A stretch of DNA of 41,638 nucleotides from Candidatus Geocrenenecus sp. JGI 0000106-J15 (GCA_000405685.1 ASPF01000015.1:18246-59883); one strand, 5' to 3'; numbered from the stretch's first letter, positions 1-8,271 are shown. Notes: a model not told the origin generated them from the letters alone. Translations and numbers: made by a program.

Positions 1-235
1 AAGCAATATCGCTTGTAGTGCTTGTTATAGCTCTGTATCCTACGTCTCTCCAATTCATACCTTCTGGTATATCTGTACGCTGAACCATCATATCTACTGA
101 GACTAGAAGTCTACTAGTTGGAGCTAGGTCTACTGCGTCATCTCCAATCGGTAAAAATGTTCCGTTCAGCTTCTTTAAAGTAGAATTGATATAGTCTATT
201 AACCACTTCTCCCCTACGTCTTTCAGCTTCTTCAA
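1..235 (-). CDS. thiL: Thiamine-monophosphate kinase ThiL, N-terminal part (runs off window)
   Basis: Translating the minus strand from position 235 gives an ThiL-like N-terminus: an amphipathic start, then LPIGDDAVDL, LLVSVDMMVQRTDIPEG and YRAITSTTSDIA. These match the GDDA and second-Asp motifs that bind Mg-ATP and thiamine phosphate in the ThiL/AIR-synthase fold. ThiL phosphorylates thiamine monophosphate to the pyrophosphate cofactor. About 78 residues are visible; the rest lies beyond the left edge. The start is a TTG that overlaps the TGA stop of the upstream glycosyltransferase (TTGA), with a GGTGG ribosome-binding sequence five bases before it, so translation is probably coupled. The nearest in-frame ATG would delete the GDDA motif. 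Too short to appear as a complete ORF, but confidently recognised. Confidence 0.88.
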   Translation of the reverse strand, partial: MKKLKDVGEKWLIDYINSTLKKLNGTFLPIGDDAVDLAPTSRLLVSVDMMVQRTDIPEGMNWRDVGYRAITSTTSDIA

Positions 236-969
236 GGATTCCACCTTCTTAATAGATTCTTTATACACCACGAGGCAAACGAGGCAATCTCTTTTTTTCC
301 AAGCTTTGATTTACCATACATTCTAGGTTTAAAGATTAATGGATATTCACCTATCCTAGCTCCTGATTTATGCAATAGATAGAGTAATTCTACTTGAAAC
401 ACGTATCCTGAGTTTAGTTCTGAAAGCATGTTAACAACCTCCTTTAATTTATTGAGTCTTATAACTCTATAACCAGATGTTAGATCTTTAACATTAATAC
501 CTGTCGATATTCTAGCTAATAGGTTTGCCCCCCTACTAATGATTCTTCTGATAAGGTTTTTTCCCTCCCATCTTCCTCTACCAATATATCTCGATGCAAT
601 AATAACGTCGTATCCTTCTTTCTCAGCAAGGGTGATCATTTCTGGAAGGATCTCTGGTGGATGACTACCATCTGCATCCATCTCGCAGACGTACTTAACC
701 ATATCCATAGTCTTAATAACATGTTTAAAGCCATCGATATAGGCTGAGCCTAATCCAAGTTTTCGAGGTCTCTTCAAAACTTCAACCTTCCCCGTCTTCT
801 TACCAATTTCTTCTACTACTTCAGCTGTTCCATCAGGGCTTGAATCATCAACAACTAGAAGATATCCATGTCTTCTAGATTCTTCCAAGATTTGTAGAAG
901 ACTTGGTATAACTTTCTTAATGTTTTCAGCTTCATTATAAGTTGGCATAACAATTACTACCTCGTACAT
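232..969 (-). CDS. GT2 glycosyltransferase, dolichyl-phosphate mannose/glucose synthase (DPM1) type
   Basis: A 245-residue soluble GT-A enzyme. The motifs in order are MPTYNEAENI (about 9-18), VVDDSSPDGT (about 39-48), a K/R-rich RPRKLGLGSAYIDGF and the metal-binding MDADGSHPP (about 97-105), then RYGKSKLG-like RMYGKSKLG near the C-terminus. This is the DPM1 pattern: transfer of mannose or glucose from a nucleotide sugar to dolichyl phosphate for glycoprotein or glycolipid synthesis at the membrane. There is no C-terminal GtrA or transmembrane domain, so it is the short catalytic form. It overlaps the thiL start on the same strand, giving an operon although the functions differ. A dolichol-kinase-like gene lies just upstream on the same strand, which supports a polyprenyl-phosphate sugar role. 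The exact sugar cannot be told. Confidence 0.88.
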   Translation of the reverse strand: MYEVVIVMPTYNEAENIKKVIPSLLQILEESRRHGYLLVVDDSSPDGTAEVVEEIGKKTGKVEVLKRPRKLGLGSAYIDGFKHVIKTMDMVKYVCEMDADGSHPPEILPEMITLAEKEGYDVIIASRYIGRGRWEGKNLIRRIISRGANLLARISTGINVKDLTSGYRVIRLNKLKEVVNMLSELNSGYVFQVELLYLLHKSGARIGEYPLIFKPRMYGKSKLGKKEIASFASWCIKNLLRRWNP

Positions 970-1104
970 CCACTAAACAGGATTAACTGCTATAATAAAA
1001 CCTTCACAAACAAGTAGAAGTAAGCATCCTCTATAATCTATGCTATTGTTTTTATGGTTTTAATCTAACAACATATAGCTGTTTTTAATCTAAGAGCTTA
1101 ACTC

Positions 1105-1797
1105 TCAAAATGTAAGAAGTGATGGAGCGTAGAGCATTGCAAGTATAAGTATGGTGAAGGAAGTTAACGGGACGGTTATATTATCATCAATTGGATGGTA
1201 CTCAAAGTGTTCTATAAACGATGCTATTGCTCCTGCTGCGACTCCCGCTAAACCTAGTACAGCTCCCATGGGCATAGATACTGCAGCCATAGCGAGGTTT
1301 CCCCACCATGACTTAGTCCTCTTCTTGAATAATGTATTTCTTACTAATCCTGTAACAGCATCTCCTACAGACATGAATAATACTGGAAGTATACCGAACC
1401 AGTAGTTACCGTTTGAGACTACCCAGCCAAGAGCTATTATCACTCCCCACATAATGCAGAATGATACCTCATACATGTTCTTCTCAACTTGAAACCAGTA
1501 CATTAGTTTACCTGTTTTATGAGGTATATAGGTAAAGACTCCGAGTAAGAGGGCCATAACAAGAGGGAGGAGAGGAGTTGTAAATACATATGGGATAACT
1601 ACCCCTACAAGCCCTCCAGCTAGTATATGGATTATCTTCCTATTATAGTAGACTGCAACATTTTCAGGTAGACCACGTCTTCTCATATACTCGTAGGTCT
1701 TCTTCGTTAAGAAAGTAACTAGGAAGACGACCCAAATAAATAAAATCATAGTTACCATTATCTCAAACATAGACAACTGCATAGATAGAAGTGACAC
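1105..1797 (-). CDS. Dolichol/phytol kinase-like CTP-dependent membrane enzyme
   Basis: A 230-residue polytopic membrane protein with about six hydrophobic segments. Features of the CTP:polyprenol kinase/CDP-diglyceride synthase superfamily are visible: YNRKIIHILAGG near residue 52, NMYEVSFCIMWG, then the signature SVGDAVTGLVRN followed by KKRTKSWWGNLAM, and IEHFE with DDNITVPL near the C-terminus. The family phosphorylates a lipid alcohol (dolichol, phytol, geranylgeraniol) with CTP. In archaea that makes dolichyl phosphate, the carrier used by the DPM1-like enzyme immediately downstream on the same strand. The longest ORF starts at GTG 1797; an internal ATG at 1782 is an equally plausible start. 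The lipid substrate is inferred from context only. Confidence 0.72.
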   Translation of the reverse strand: MSLLSMQLSMFEIMVTMILFIWVVFLVTFLTKKTYEYMRRRGLPENVAVYYNRKIIHILAGGLVGVVIPYVFTTPLLPLVMALLLGVFTYIPHKTGKLMYWFQVEKNMYEVSFCIMWGVIIALGWVVSNGNYWFGILPVLFMSVGDAVTGLVRNTLFKKRTKSWWGNLAMAAVSMPMGAVLGLAGVAAGAIASFIEHFEYHPIDDNITVPLTSFTILILAMLYAPSLLTF

Positions 1798-1853
1798 CTT
1801 GAGAAATAAAAATATTCATGTAAAGAAATATGCTTATGCAGATAGAAATGATT

Positions 1854-1870
1854 GCCTCTAGGATTGAGGC
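1854..1870. repeat. Small GC-rich hairpin GCCTC/GAGGC
   Basis: Five-base perfect inverted repeat with a 7-base loop (GCCTC, TAGGATT, GAGGC) in the spacer between the kinase-like gene and tRNA-Thr. The same pentamer arms occur at 18200-18218 downstream of rpl11. It could be a terminator-like stem or chance; nothing else was seen in this spacer apart from the tRNA promoter. Confidence 0.3.
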
Positions 1871-1946
1871 TTACCACTAAGCCATATACTTGGAATACAT
1901 ATTAAAATCTATATCAAGGGAAGATACTAGACAATGTTGGACCTGT

Positions 1947-2035
1947 GCCCCGGTAGCTCAGCAGGTAGAGCGGCGGCCTCGTAGCATGAAAAGTGGGATA
2001 GCCGCAGGTCGCGGGTTCAAATCCCGCCCGGGGCT
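1947..2035 (+). tRNA. tRNA-Thr (anticodon CGT) with a 16-nt intron at 37/38
   Basis: Acceptor stem GCCCCGG (1947-1953) pairs with CCGGGGC (2028-2034), with discriminator T at 2035, as usual for archaeal tRNA-Thr. The D-arm is GCTC/GAGC and the T-arm is GCGGG-TTCAAAT-CCCGC (2011-2027). Anticodon stem GCGGC (1973-1977) pairs with GCCGC (2001-2005) around loop C-T-CGT-A-A, giving anticodon CGT at 1980-1982. The extra bases 1984-1999 form an intron. The 4-bp central helix of a BHB motif is present (1978-1981 with 1994-1997, two wobble pairs), flanked by 3-nt bulges 1982-1984 and 1998-2000, so cleavage falls exactly at 1983/1984 and 1999/2000. An A/T-rich promoter-like stretch (about 1904-1914) precedes it. 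Confidence 0.95.
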
Positions 2036-2117
2036 ATTCAAGTAACCTCTGTTAAGAGAAGTAGAAGTTTAAGTCAGCGATGCAAAAATCTCGGCTACAA
2101 TTTACTTATCGATTTAG

Positions 2118-2342
2118 TTAATAGCCTGTTTCTGGAGATGTCCAGTCTATGAAAATAACTAAAGTGATGAATGTAAGACCACCTAGGAGAATATACTCTG
2201 AGAACTGCCATGGAACTTTTAACATTTGAGAACCGTGGTAGAACATAGAATAGAGGGCTACACCTCCAAATACATTCAATACATTTCCACTATATTTCTC
2301 TAATAAATTCTTTATATTATCGAACCATTTCTTATTCTTCAT
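2118..2342 (-). CDS. Small membrane protein of unknown function
   Basis: A 74-residue protein that I do not recognise. It has a basic N-terminus (MKNKKWFDNIKNLLEKY), one weakly hydrophobic stretch around residues 20-35, a clear transmembrane helix at about 50-66 (YILLGGLTFITLVIFI) and a short polar tail. It starts at ATG 2342 and lies alone between tRNA-Thr and endonuclease Q, in the same direction as endoQ with about 100 bp between. The low-complexity size and lack of a known motif keep confidence moderate; it could be a one- or two-helix membrane subunit. Confidence 0.55.
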   Translation of the reverse strand: MKNKKWFDNIKNLLEKYSGNVLNVFGGVALYSMFYHGSQMLKVPWQFSEYILLGGLTFITLVIFIDWTSPETGY

Positions 2343-2441
2343 CCTAAAATAGACTTCTACTTGCTATTACTAATTGATTGAATGTTATTATAACAATTCA
2401 TACACAAAATAGGCAGCTGCTTGTTAAGTGTTACGTAAGAG

Positions 2442-3713
2442 CTAGAAATAATCTTCAAGGTTTCTAATTTTTGATTGTTTTTCATATTTTATTACAGGTC
2501 TTCCATATACACCATCATATCCAGGGATGATCTTGAGTTGACCTTCTCTCATAAAAGAGAGTAGCTCTGCAAGCTTTTTTCCACCAACCTTTTCTATTTC
2601 TTCCTCTCTTACTTCTAACAGTACTTTGAATTCACTTCCAAATGCATTAATCAGTTTTTCATACTCCCCCCATATTTTACCACTATTGAGTTTAGATTCA
2701 TTTTCCACATCGACCCCCATGCTTAAAGCAATCAATTCTTGTAGAGATATCAAGTGTACATAGTTTATCCTTCTTTCAGGAACGTATCCTCTAGGTCTAT
2801 CTGCAAGCTCTTCTACTCGGTCATCTACTCCTTTCGTAAGTTTTCTACCGCATATAGGACATTTATAATCTAGTCTCTTTGCTTCTTGAGGTTCTATGGG
2901 ACCGAAGCTGCAATTCCTATGTCCACTCCAATGATATTTACCATATTCTGGTGGAACTTCTATAGTCATCAATATCTTGGATGGATCTTTATTCTTCAAT
3001 GCTTCAAGTATTTCTTTGTAACTTGGTTTCGATAGATCAAATACTACTGCTTCTCTTCCAATCCTATATGGATAAGGACTGTGAGAATCGCTAAAACTTA
3101 CGAGAGTATAGTCGTCTAGCCAGCTTACTCTCCAGTTCATTGGAGGATCACTGCTTAAACCTGTCTCCACGGCGTAGATGTTTTTCACCATGTCTTGGTA
3201 GCATTCTCTAATATGGTCTACGCCGCTGAATGCTCCAAGCATACTCCACCATGGCGTCCAAGCATGAGCAGGGAAAACTATGTTTAGCTTATCTATCTCC
3301 ATTATAATCTCAACCATTTCTGCAGGGTTAATGCTAAGAATGGGTCTACCATCAGATTCTATCTCCCCATACTTCCTTAAAGCTTCAGAAAGCTGTATAG
3401 CAACTTCTAGGTTAGGCATAAGGATTACATGATGTATTCTTCTAGACTTGCCATTAAACTGATGTATAGTTGCAACTTCTACTTGTATGATAAAATATGT
3501 TTTTTCATCTTTTCTAGAAACGTAAAGTCCATCTCCTGTATACTCTAGCTCGTTTTTAAGCTCTCTTATCCATTTAGGATGAAGAGCGTCTCCTGTACCT
3601 AAAATGTTTAATCCTTTTATCTTCGCAAAATCTACAAGCTCTATAATATTCATTCTCTGAGATGTGGCCCCAGAATACTTACTATGAAGATGGAGATCTG
3701 CGATTAGCTTCAT
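2442..3713 (-). CDS. endQ: Endonuclease Q (PHP-domain deaminated-DNA repair nuclease)
   Basis: A 423-residue protein with an N-terminal PHP metal-binding domain: DLHLHSKYSG (6-15) followed by ILGTGDALHPKW, FPAHAWTPWWSMLG, VETGLSSDPPMNWR and SFSDSHSPYPYRIGREA. A C-terminal part contains a zinc ribbon with CSF, CPICGRKL and then GVDDRVEELADRP. This arrangement is that of the EndoQ family first characterised in Thermococcales, which nicks DNA 5' of hypoxanthine, uracil and abasic sites. Length and motif order match the full-length family. The start is ATG 3713. A palindrome surrounding a TATA-like box lies 36-62 bp upstream. Endonuclease IV, FEN-1 and PINA in the same window make a repair theme, though not one operon. 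Confidence 0.88.
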   Translation of the reverse strand: MKLIADLHLHSKYSGATSQRMNIIELVDFAKIKGLNILGTGDALHPKWIRELKNELEYTGDGLYVSRKDEKTYFIIQVEVATIHQFNGKSRRIHHVILMPNLEVAIQLSEALRKYGEIESDGRPILSINPAEMVEIIMEIDKLNIVFPAHAWTPWWSMLGAFSGVDHIRECYQDMVKNIYAVETGLSSDPPMNWRVSWLDDYTLVSFSDSHSPYPYRIGREAVVFDLSKPSYKEILEALKNKDPSKILMTIEVPPEYGKYHWSGHRNCSFGPIEPQEAKRLDYKCPICGRKLTKGVDDRVEELADRPRGYVPERRINYVHLISLQELIALSMGVDVENESKLNSGKIWGEYEKLINAFGSEFKVLLEVREEEIEKVGGKKLAELLSFMREGQLKIIPGYDGVYGRPVIKYEKQSKIRNLEDYF

Positions 3714-3748
3714 ACTTATGGATGATCCCTCTTAGTACTAGAACTATT

Positions 3749-3775
3749 CTCTAAACTATTTAAGCTTGTTTAGAG
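3749..3775. promoter_or_regulatory. Palindrome around the endoQ TATA box (candidate operator)
   Basis: CTCTAAAC (3749-3756) and GTTTAGAG (3768-3775) are perfect 8-bp inverted arms separated by 11 bp. On the minus strand the spacer reads AAGCTTAAATA, a good archaeal TATA box that would place a transcript start near 3734, about 20 nt before the endoQ ATG. A dimeric repressor bound here would block TBP. The regulator is unknown; the divergent neighbour beyond the spacer is an AbrB-like protein. Confidence 0.55.
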
Positions 3776-3817
3776 TAGGATTTCTGGTAGAATCTTTAAA
3801 GGTTTCTGATATGAAAT

Positions 3818-3832
3818 TTTAGGAATCCTAAA
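3818..3832. repeat. Inverted repeat in endoQ-AbrB spacer
   Basis: TTTAGGA and TCCTAAA with a single central base, in the 212-bp spacer between endoQ and the AbrB-like gene. The same spacer also holds a short GC-rich stretch (about 3868-3880) that stands out from the A/T-rich surroundings and a 24-codon open frame starting at 3848. I could not assign either. Confidence 0.35.
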
Positions 3833-3925
3833 CCATACAATATATATGAGCATCTGTAAGAAGATGAGCGCCGCCGTTGGAAGATTAGATCGACCTTGGA
3901 AGCTTAGTCTAGAACCATGATAAAA

Positions 3926-4501
3926 CTATATCTCCCATCGCCATCTAACATTCTCACTGATCTTGTAGGGTGCTTTAGAGATAGAAGCGGGATCAATGTT
4001 CCTCCTTTCAACAATCTTTTCTAGAATTTCTTTTTCTAATATTTTGAATCCTTCAAGCCTAAGCTTAAACTCTATAGATGAAACTATTTCTTCTATCTCT
4101 TCCCTAGTCTTAGGTCTAGTAACCCCTCTATCAGTTAATGCTCCAAAATATAGCTCAGTCTCTACTATAGAAGAATCGCTTTGCTTATATCTAATATCTG
4201 TTATAGAATAGGTTTCCTGGAATTCTTTAATATTTGTGCTAAATTTCTCAAAGCTTCCACTAGATAACTCTATCTTAAATCTTGAAACAAGTACTTTCTC
4301 ATGAATTATAAAATATCCTAGATAAACTTGTAAACCCCCTTCAAATTCTGGTCTCTTTCTCCCTATACCATATATTATGAATTCTTGACCTTCTCTCAGG
4401 AGAAGCCTCTGTGAAAGTTCTGAGGGGATAGTGATAACTAAGCTGTTCCCACTCCTCCTTATTGCTCCTCTAAATACTACACTATCTTCGATCCAGCTCA
4501 T
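3926..4501 (-). CDS. AbrB/SpoVT-type swapped-hairpin domain protein
   Basis: A 191-residue protein whose first 50 residues fit an AbrB-like swapped-hairpin DNA-binding domain: GAIRRSGNSLVITIPSELSQ then LLREGQEFIIYGIG. The remaining about 140 residues (beta-rich, charged, with an EEIEEIVSSIEFKLRL helix) are unfamiliar. Single-domain AbrB proteins in archaea are often antitoxins or transcription regulators; no toxin gene is adjacent here, so a regulator with an effector domain is more likely. The start is ATG 4501, with a TATA-like CTTAAATAT on the minus strand near 4549. It is divergent from the winged-helix membrane protein gene, and the two could share regulation. Function is inferred from the N-terminal fold only. 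Confidence 0.65.
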   Translation of the reverse strand: MSWIEDSVVFRGAIRRSGNSLVITIPSELSQRLLLREGQEFIIYGIGRKRPEFEGGLQVYLGYFIIHEKVLVSRFKIELSSGSFEKFSTNIKEFQETYSITDIRYKQSDSSIVETELYFGALTDRGVTRPKTREEIEEIVSSIEFKLRLEGFKILEKEILEKIVERRNIDPASISKAPYKISENVRWRWEI

Positions 4502-4631
4502 CTTTTCTGTATACCTCTCCTCTCAAATAAATTATTGAAAAAGATATATTTAAGCTAAGTAATACCATCAAAACAACTCTTTACTGATATAGTCAAGTTT
4601 AAAATTTACCAGATAGTCTACTGTTCAGAGA

Positions 4632-5573
4632 GTGAACACTTTGCCTGCAGGTTCTATTGATTCAGGTAGTGAAGATGAGCTTGTCTGGCTTCTAAGACAC
4701 AAGACTAGGAGAAGGATTATATTGGCCATCGGAGATGCAGGGAAGATCAGTGCAACAACTTTAAGAGATATGCTTAGGATAAGCACGGGGTCGCTATATT
4801 ATAATCTTAGACAGCTCAAAGATTTTGTTAGACAAGATGAAGATAGAAATTATACTTTAACCGAAGAAGGTGAAAGAGTTTATAAGGTTTTGAAAGAAGG
4901 CGGCGTTCTCTCTCTAGATTTGTTAAAACCGAAGCCTCCAAGTAGATTCACGAAGTTAGTAACTAACATATTCTTTCCCATCTGGTTATTCTCTCCACTA
5001 TATGAAAGCAGTGGATTAAGAGCTATAACCTCCTCACTCTCAATAATGGTGAGCATACTCTTGCTAGTCTATACTAGGACTTCACCTTTCATCTTACATA
5101 TTTATGAATCATCTACAAACATATTTGAGATTGTAGCTAAGTATCTTGGAAACCTCGTAGTAATGTATCTGCTTCTCACATTTATCTCAATACTAATCTC
5201 TGGGCGATTATTCCATCTAAAAGAAGCTAGAAAGATTATGGAGAGCGTCAAGAGTGTCGGTTTAAGTTCTCTAAATGAAGAATCAAAGTTCTTCCTCTCA
5301 CTTATTATCGCTATTCTCCCAATCATTTTCTATCCAGGTCTCCTAGCTTTAGATAAATTCTTTAACCTCTATCTGCTTCCTGAGCCTGGAAAACCAGGCT
5401 ATTATCAGATAAGAGACCTTTATATGATTATAGCTCAATCTCTGAGTCTTCCTTTCCTGATAGCTTTAACCGCCTTTGGTAGAAGGCTTAGCGGAACAAC
5501 AGCTGCAATTGTGGTACTCTTAGTCTACTTTATATCCCATATAATAAGCCAGCTGATGATGATCTCTCTCTAG
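4632..5573 (+). CDS. Winged-helix (ArsR-like) protein with C-terminal membrane domain
   Basis: A 313-residue protein. Residues about 16-88 form a winged-helix domain (ELVWLLRHKTRRRIILAIG, then the recognition-helix region STGSLYYNLRQLKDF and a wing NYTLTEEGERV). Residues about 100-311 carry roughly five hydrophobic helices (around 129-146, 166-187, 223-243, 265-283 and 291-311). The combination suggests a membrane-tethered transcription regulator, a common but poorly understood archaeal arrangement. The start is GTG 4632; no strong ribosome-binding site is seen, and the ORF cannot extend far upstream. It converges with the MFS transporter, with only two bases between the stops. The signal sensed is unknown. 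Confidence 0.65.
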   Translation: MNTLPAGSIDSGSEDELVWLLRHKTRRRIILAIGDAGKISATTLRDMLRISTGSLYYNLRQLKDFVRQDEDRNYTLTEEGERVYKVLKEGGVLSLDLLKPKPPSRFTKLVTNIFFPIWLFSPLYESSGLRAITSSLSIMVSILLLVYTRTSPFILHIYESSTNIFEIVAKYLGNLVVMYLLLTFISILISGRLFHLKEARKIMESVKSVGLSSLNEESKFFLSLIIAILPIIFYPGLLALDKFFNLYLLPEPGKPGYYQIRDLYMIIAQSLSLPFLIALTAFGRRLSGTTAAIVVLLVYFISHIISQLMMISL

Positions 5574-5575
5574 AT

Positions 5576-6757
5576 TCATCTGTTATCTTTTTCAAGCCTA
5601 ATTAGTACTCCATAAATGATTATTGCATGTACTTCAAGAATTAAGGTTACCAGTATTATCCAGTCAAGCTTCATTATCTGATAAAGGAGAGAATTGACTA
5701 CACCGTTAATCAAGATGGAGAAACCAATAGCAGTTGAAAATATCCCGTATGCTATTGGTCTTGAAGAATAATCTACAATGTCTGCGACCGATGCTCTCAT
5801 AACTGTTTCAACACCACCCATCGATAGACCCCATAGAATAGAGGCAAGATATAGAGAGACTCTTTCAACATTTATAAACAAAAATACTGGGATAAATATA
5901 GCTGTAATAGGTGTGAACAATAATGCGAGGCTTCTATACTTATCGTATAATAATCCTATTGGAAAGGCTATAACTGCATCAGAAGCCATAGCTATAAGAT
6001 ATAGAAATGCGACTTCGCTAGGATGGATTATGCTTATCTCTGCTAGGTCTTGAAGATAGTATGATATGAAGCCCCAGTAAAGTAGCCCTGTAACAACTGT
6101 AGTTGAGCCTGCTAAGTAGATCCAATAGTTTCTCCCTAATTTCCTAGTTGTTATACTTTTTTTCTCTAAACTTATACTCCGAGGATTCGGATAATTAACG
6201 TAAGCATATGAAATAGCGATCATGGAAAGTATTGCAGGTATTCCAAGTATGGAAAACCCTGCCCTGAAGCCTATTTCAAGCTCATCCTGATGATATGCTA
6301 GCAGAAAACCAAGAATTGAAGGTCCACCAACAGCTCCGAGTTGGTCTATTACTTCATGGATACCGAATCCTTTTCCTTTCCCGATGCCTTCTGATACTTC
6401 TGAAAGAATTACATCTCTCACAGGTGCTCTTAACCCTTTACCCAGCCTCTCGACGAAGTATAAAATTAAAGCGATAAACCAGTGGTTAGTTAATGCAAGC
6501 AAGGGTATAGCTAAGTTAACAGAGTAGCCGATGTAGATTAAGCTCCAGAATTTTTTTGGTGAAGTAGTTTTCTGAGCTAAGACGCCGCCTAGTAGCCTCA
6601 TCAGGTAGCTTAAGACTTCGCCTATCGCCAGCAGTCCAGCAGCTATAGCTGGTGCAGCTAGAAAATTTAGGTATGCTCCTGAAACAGACCTTGCGCCTTC
6701 ATAGACTATATCTCCAAGTAGGGATATGATTCCGAGAGTTATGAATACTTTAAACAT
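5576..6757 (-). CDS. Major facilitator superfamily transporter
   Basis: A 393-residue protein with about twelve hydrophobic helices in two halves. The conserved MFS loop after helix 2 is present in degenerate form, and ERLGKGLRAPVRDVILSE (about residues 108-125), a hallmark of one MFS subfamily, is clear. A positively charged loop (SLEKKSITTRKLGRN) separates the halves. Start ATG 6757. Related archaeal and bacterial proteins are annotated only as general MFS permeases, so the substrate cannot be given. The gene is single, between the convergent winged-helix membrane protein and fumarase, which is in the same direction. Confidence 0.85.
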   Translation of the reverse strand: MFKVFITLGIISLLGDIVYEGARSVSGAYLNFLAAPAIAAGLLAIGEVLSYLMRLLGGVLAQKTTSPKKFWSLIYIGYSVNLAIPLLALTNHWFIALILYFVERLGKGLRAPVRDVILSEVSEGIGKGKGFGIHEVIDQLGAVGGPSILGFLLAYHQDELEIGFRAGFSILGIPAILSMIAISYAYVNYPNPRSISLEKKSITTRKLGRNYWIYLAGSTTVVTGLLYWGFISYYLQDLAEISIIHPSEVAFLYLIAMASDAVIAFPIGLLYDKYRSLALLFTPITAIFIPVFLFINVERVSLYLASILWGLSMGGVETVMRASVADIVDYSSRPIAYGIFSTAIGFSILINGVVNSLLYQIMKLDWIILVTLILEVHAIIIYGVLIRLEKDNR

Positions 6758-6816
6758 AAGCTTCTTTTCTAGCAGTTATCTTACACCTTTTCAACCTCAT
6801 ATCATTATCTAGTATT

Positions 6817-8226
6817 TTATCTTTTTCTTAATATTCCCCCCATCGTTAATCTTTTAAGATCTAGAATCTCATCTACTTCTCTTTCAGTGAATCCTTCCTC
6901 AATTAATGCTTCTCTAACGGTTTTCTTCTCTCCAACTACTTTTCTAGCTATTTTTGCAGCTGCATCATATCCTACTAATGGTGATATAACAGTTATTAGA
7001 GATGGGCTGACTTCAGCATAATATCTACATTTTTCAATATCTGGAGTTATCCCATTAATACATCTAGTAGCTAGATTTCTAGAAGAATTCGCTAATATCT
7101 GTATAGATTGAAGTAGGTCGTAGGCTATTAAAGGCATACCCATGTTTAGCTCTAATTCTCCTAATTGATTAGCTAACGTGATCGATAAGTCGTTTCCTAT
7201 GACTTTCACGCATGCAAGCATAGTACTTTCAAGAATTACTGGGTTTACTTTTCCAGGCATGATTGATGAGCCTGCTTGGACAGCGGGGATCTCTATCTCG
7301 CCTAAACCAGTGTTAGGTCCAGAACTTAAAAGTCTAAGATCATTACATAATCTTAAAATGCTTCCAGCAATAGTCTTGAGCACCCCACTAATAGATACGC
7401 ATGAATCTCTCAACTGTAAAGCCTCAAATTTATTTTTAGCTACCTTAAACGGTATTCCAGTTAATCTAGCTAGCTCCTCTACAACTAGCCTGCCGAAATC
7501 TGGATGAGCATTCAATCCAGTGCCCACAGCTGTTCCACCGATTGGTAGTTCTAACAACTCATCTATGTTCTTCTTTATTCTTTCAATTCCATGGTCTATA
7601 GCAGATAAGTACCCACTAAATTCTTGTCCAAGAGTTATTGGAACAGCATCTTGTAGATGAGTTCTACCACATTTAACAATACCTTCGAATTCTCTTACTT
7701 TAGATTCTAACGTATTATTAAGAATCTCAAGACTAGGGAGAAGATGGTTAATGATAGAGTCTGCAACGGATACGTTTATCGCAGTTGGAAAGACATCATT
7801 CGTCGACTGACACATGTTTACATGGTCATTTGGATGTATGAGTTTCTTGTCGCCTATTTTACCTCCAAGTATTTCTATAGCTCTATTTGCAATAACTTCA
7901 TTAGCATTCATATTTGTAGAAGTTCCAGAGCCAGTCTGGAAAATATCTACTGGGAAATGTACATCAAATCTACCCTCAGCTACCTCCATAGATGCTTTCA
8001 TTATTGCTTCAGCTTTCTCTCCTTCAAGCAGACCTAACTCCATGTTAACCTTCGCAGCAGCATATTTTATCAATCCAAAAGCTTTAATCAAGACTCTTGG
8101 GAAGCGTAACCCTGAGATTTGGAAGTTTTGAATAGCACGGGCAGTACTGATTCCGTAATAAGCATTTATAGGAATCTCCACTACACCCAGTATGTCTTCT
8201 TCAACCCTATAACCAACTTTTTCCAT
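6817..8226 (-). CDS. fumC: Class II fumarate hydratase
   Basis: The enzyme is the fumarase/aspartase-superfamily homotetramer that interconverts fumarate and malate in the citric-acid cycle. Seen in order: GSGTSTNMNANEVI, HVNMCQSTNDVFPTAI, CGRTHLQDAVPITLGQEFSGY, GGTAVGTGLNAHP, SSGPNTGLGEIEIPAVQAG and the superfamily signature GSSIMPGKVNPV. The frame is open up to 8370, but that extension is not fumarase-like. The ATG at 8226 starts the conserved region (YRVEEDILGVVEIP) and gives 469 residues, the normal length. The PGKVNP form of the signature favours fumarase over aspartase (usually PAKVNP), although flanking residues such as KCINGITPD are shared with aspartases. A palindrome over the likely TATA box lies at 8252-8271. 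Confidence 0.85.
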   Translation of the reverse strand: MEKVGYRVEEDILGVVEIPINAYYGISTARAIQNFQISGLRFPRVLIKAFGLIKYAAAKVNMELGLLEGEKAEAIMKASMEVAEGRFDVHFPVDIFQTGSGTSTNMNANEVIANRAIEILGGKIGDKKLIHPNDHVNMCQSTNDVFPTAINVSVADSIINHLLPSLEILNNTLESKVREFEGIVKCGRTHLQDAVPITLGQEFSGYLSAIDHGIERIKKNIDELLELPIGGTAVGTGLNAHPDFGRLVVEELARLTGIPFKVAKNKFEALQLRDSCVSISGVLKTIAGSILRLCNDLRLLSSGPNTGLGEIEIPAVQAGSSIMPGKVNPVILESTMLACVKVIGNDLSITLANQLGELELNMGMPLIAYDLLQSIQILANSSRNLATRCINGITPDIEKCRYYAEVSPSLITVISPLVGYDAAAKIARKVVGEKKTVREALIEEGFTEREVDEILDLKRLTMGGILRKR

Positions 8227-8251
8227 AACGATACCGACCCTTAATAACCCG

Positions 8252-8271
8252 TCAATACATATTAATATTGA
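8252..8271. promoter_or_regulatory. Inverted repeat over the fumC promoter
   Basis: TCAATA and TATTGA arms with an 8-bp spacer. On the minus strand the spacer region reads AATATTAATATG, a TATA-like element centred about 32 bp upstream of the fumC ATG at 8226. The whole region is A/T-rich, so a 6-bp palindrome could be chance. Confidence 0.35.

Noticed and set aside
6817..8226. Aspartate ammonia-lyase instead of fumarase
   Set aside because: The GSSIMPGKVNP signature and overall pattern fit fumarase better, although the KCINGITPD stretch is shared with aspartases.
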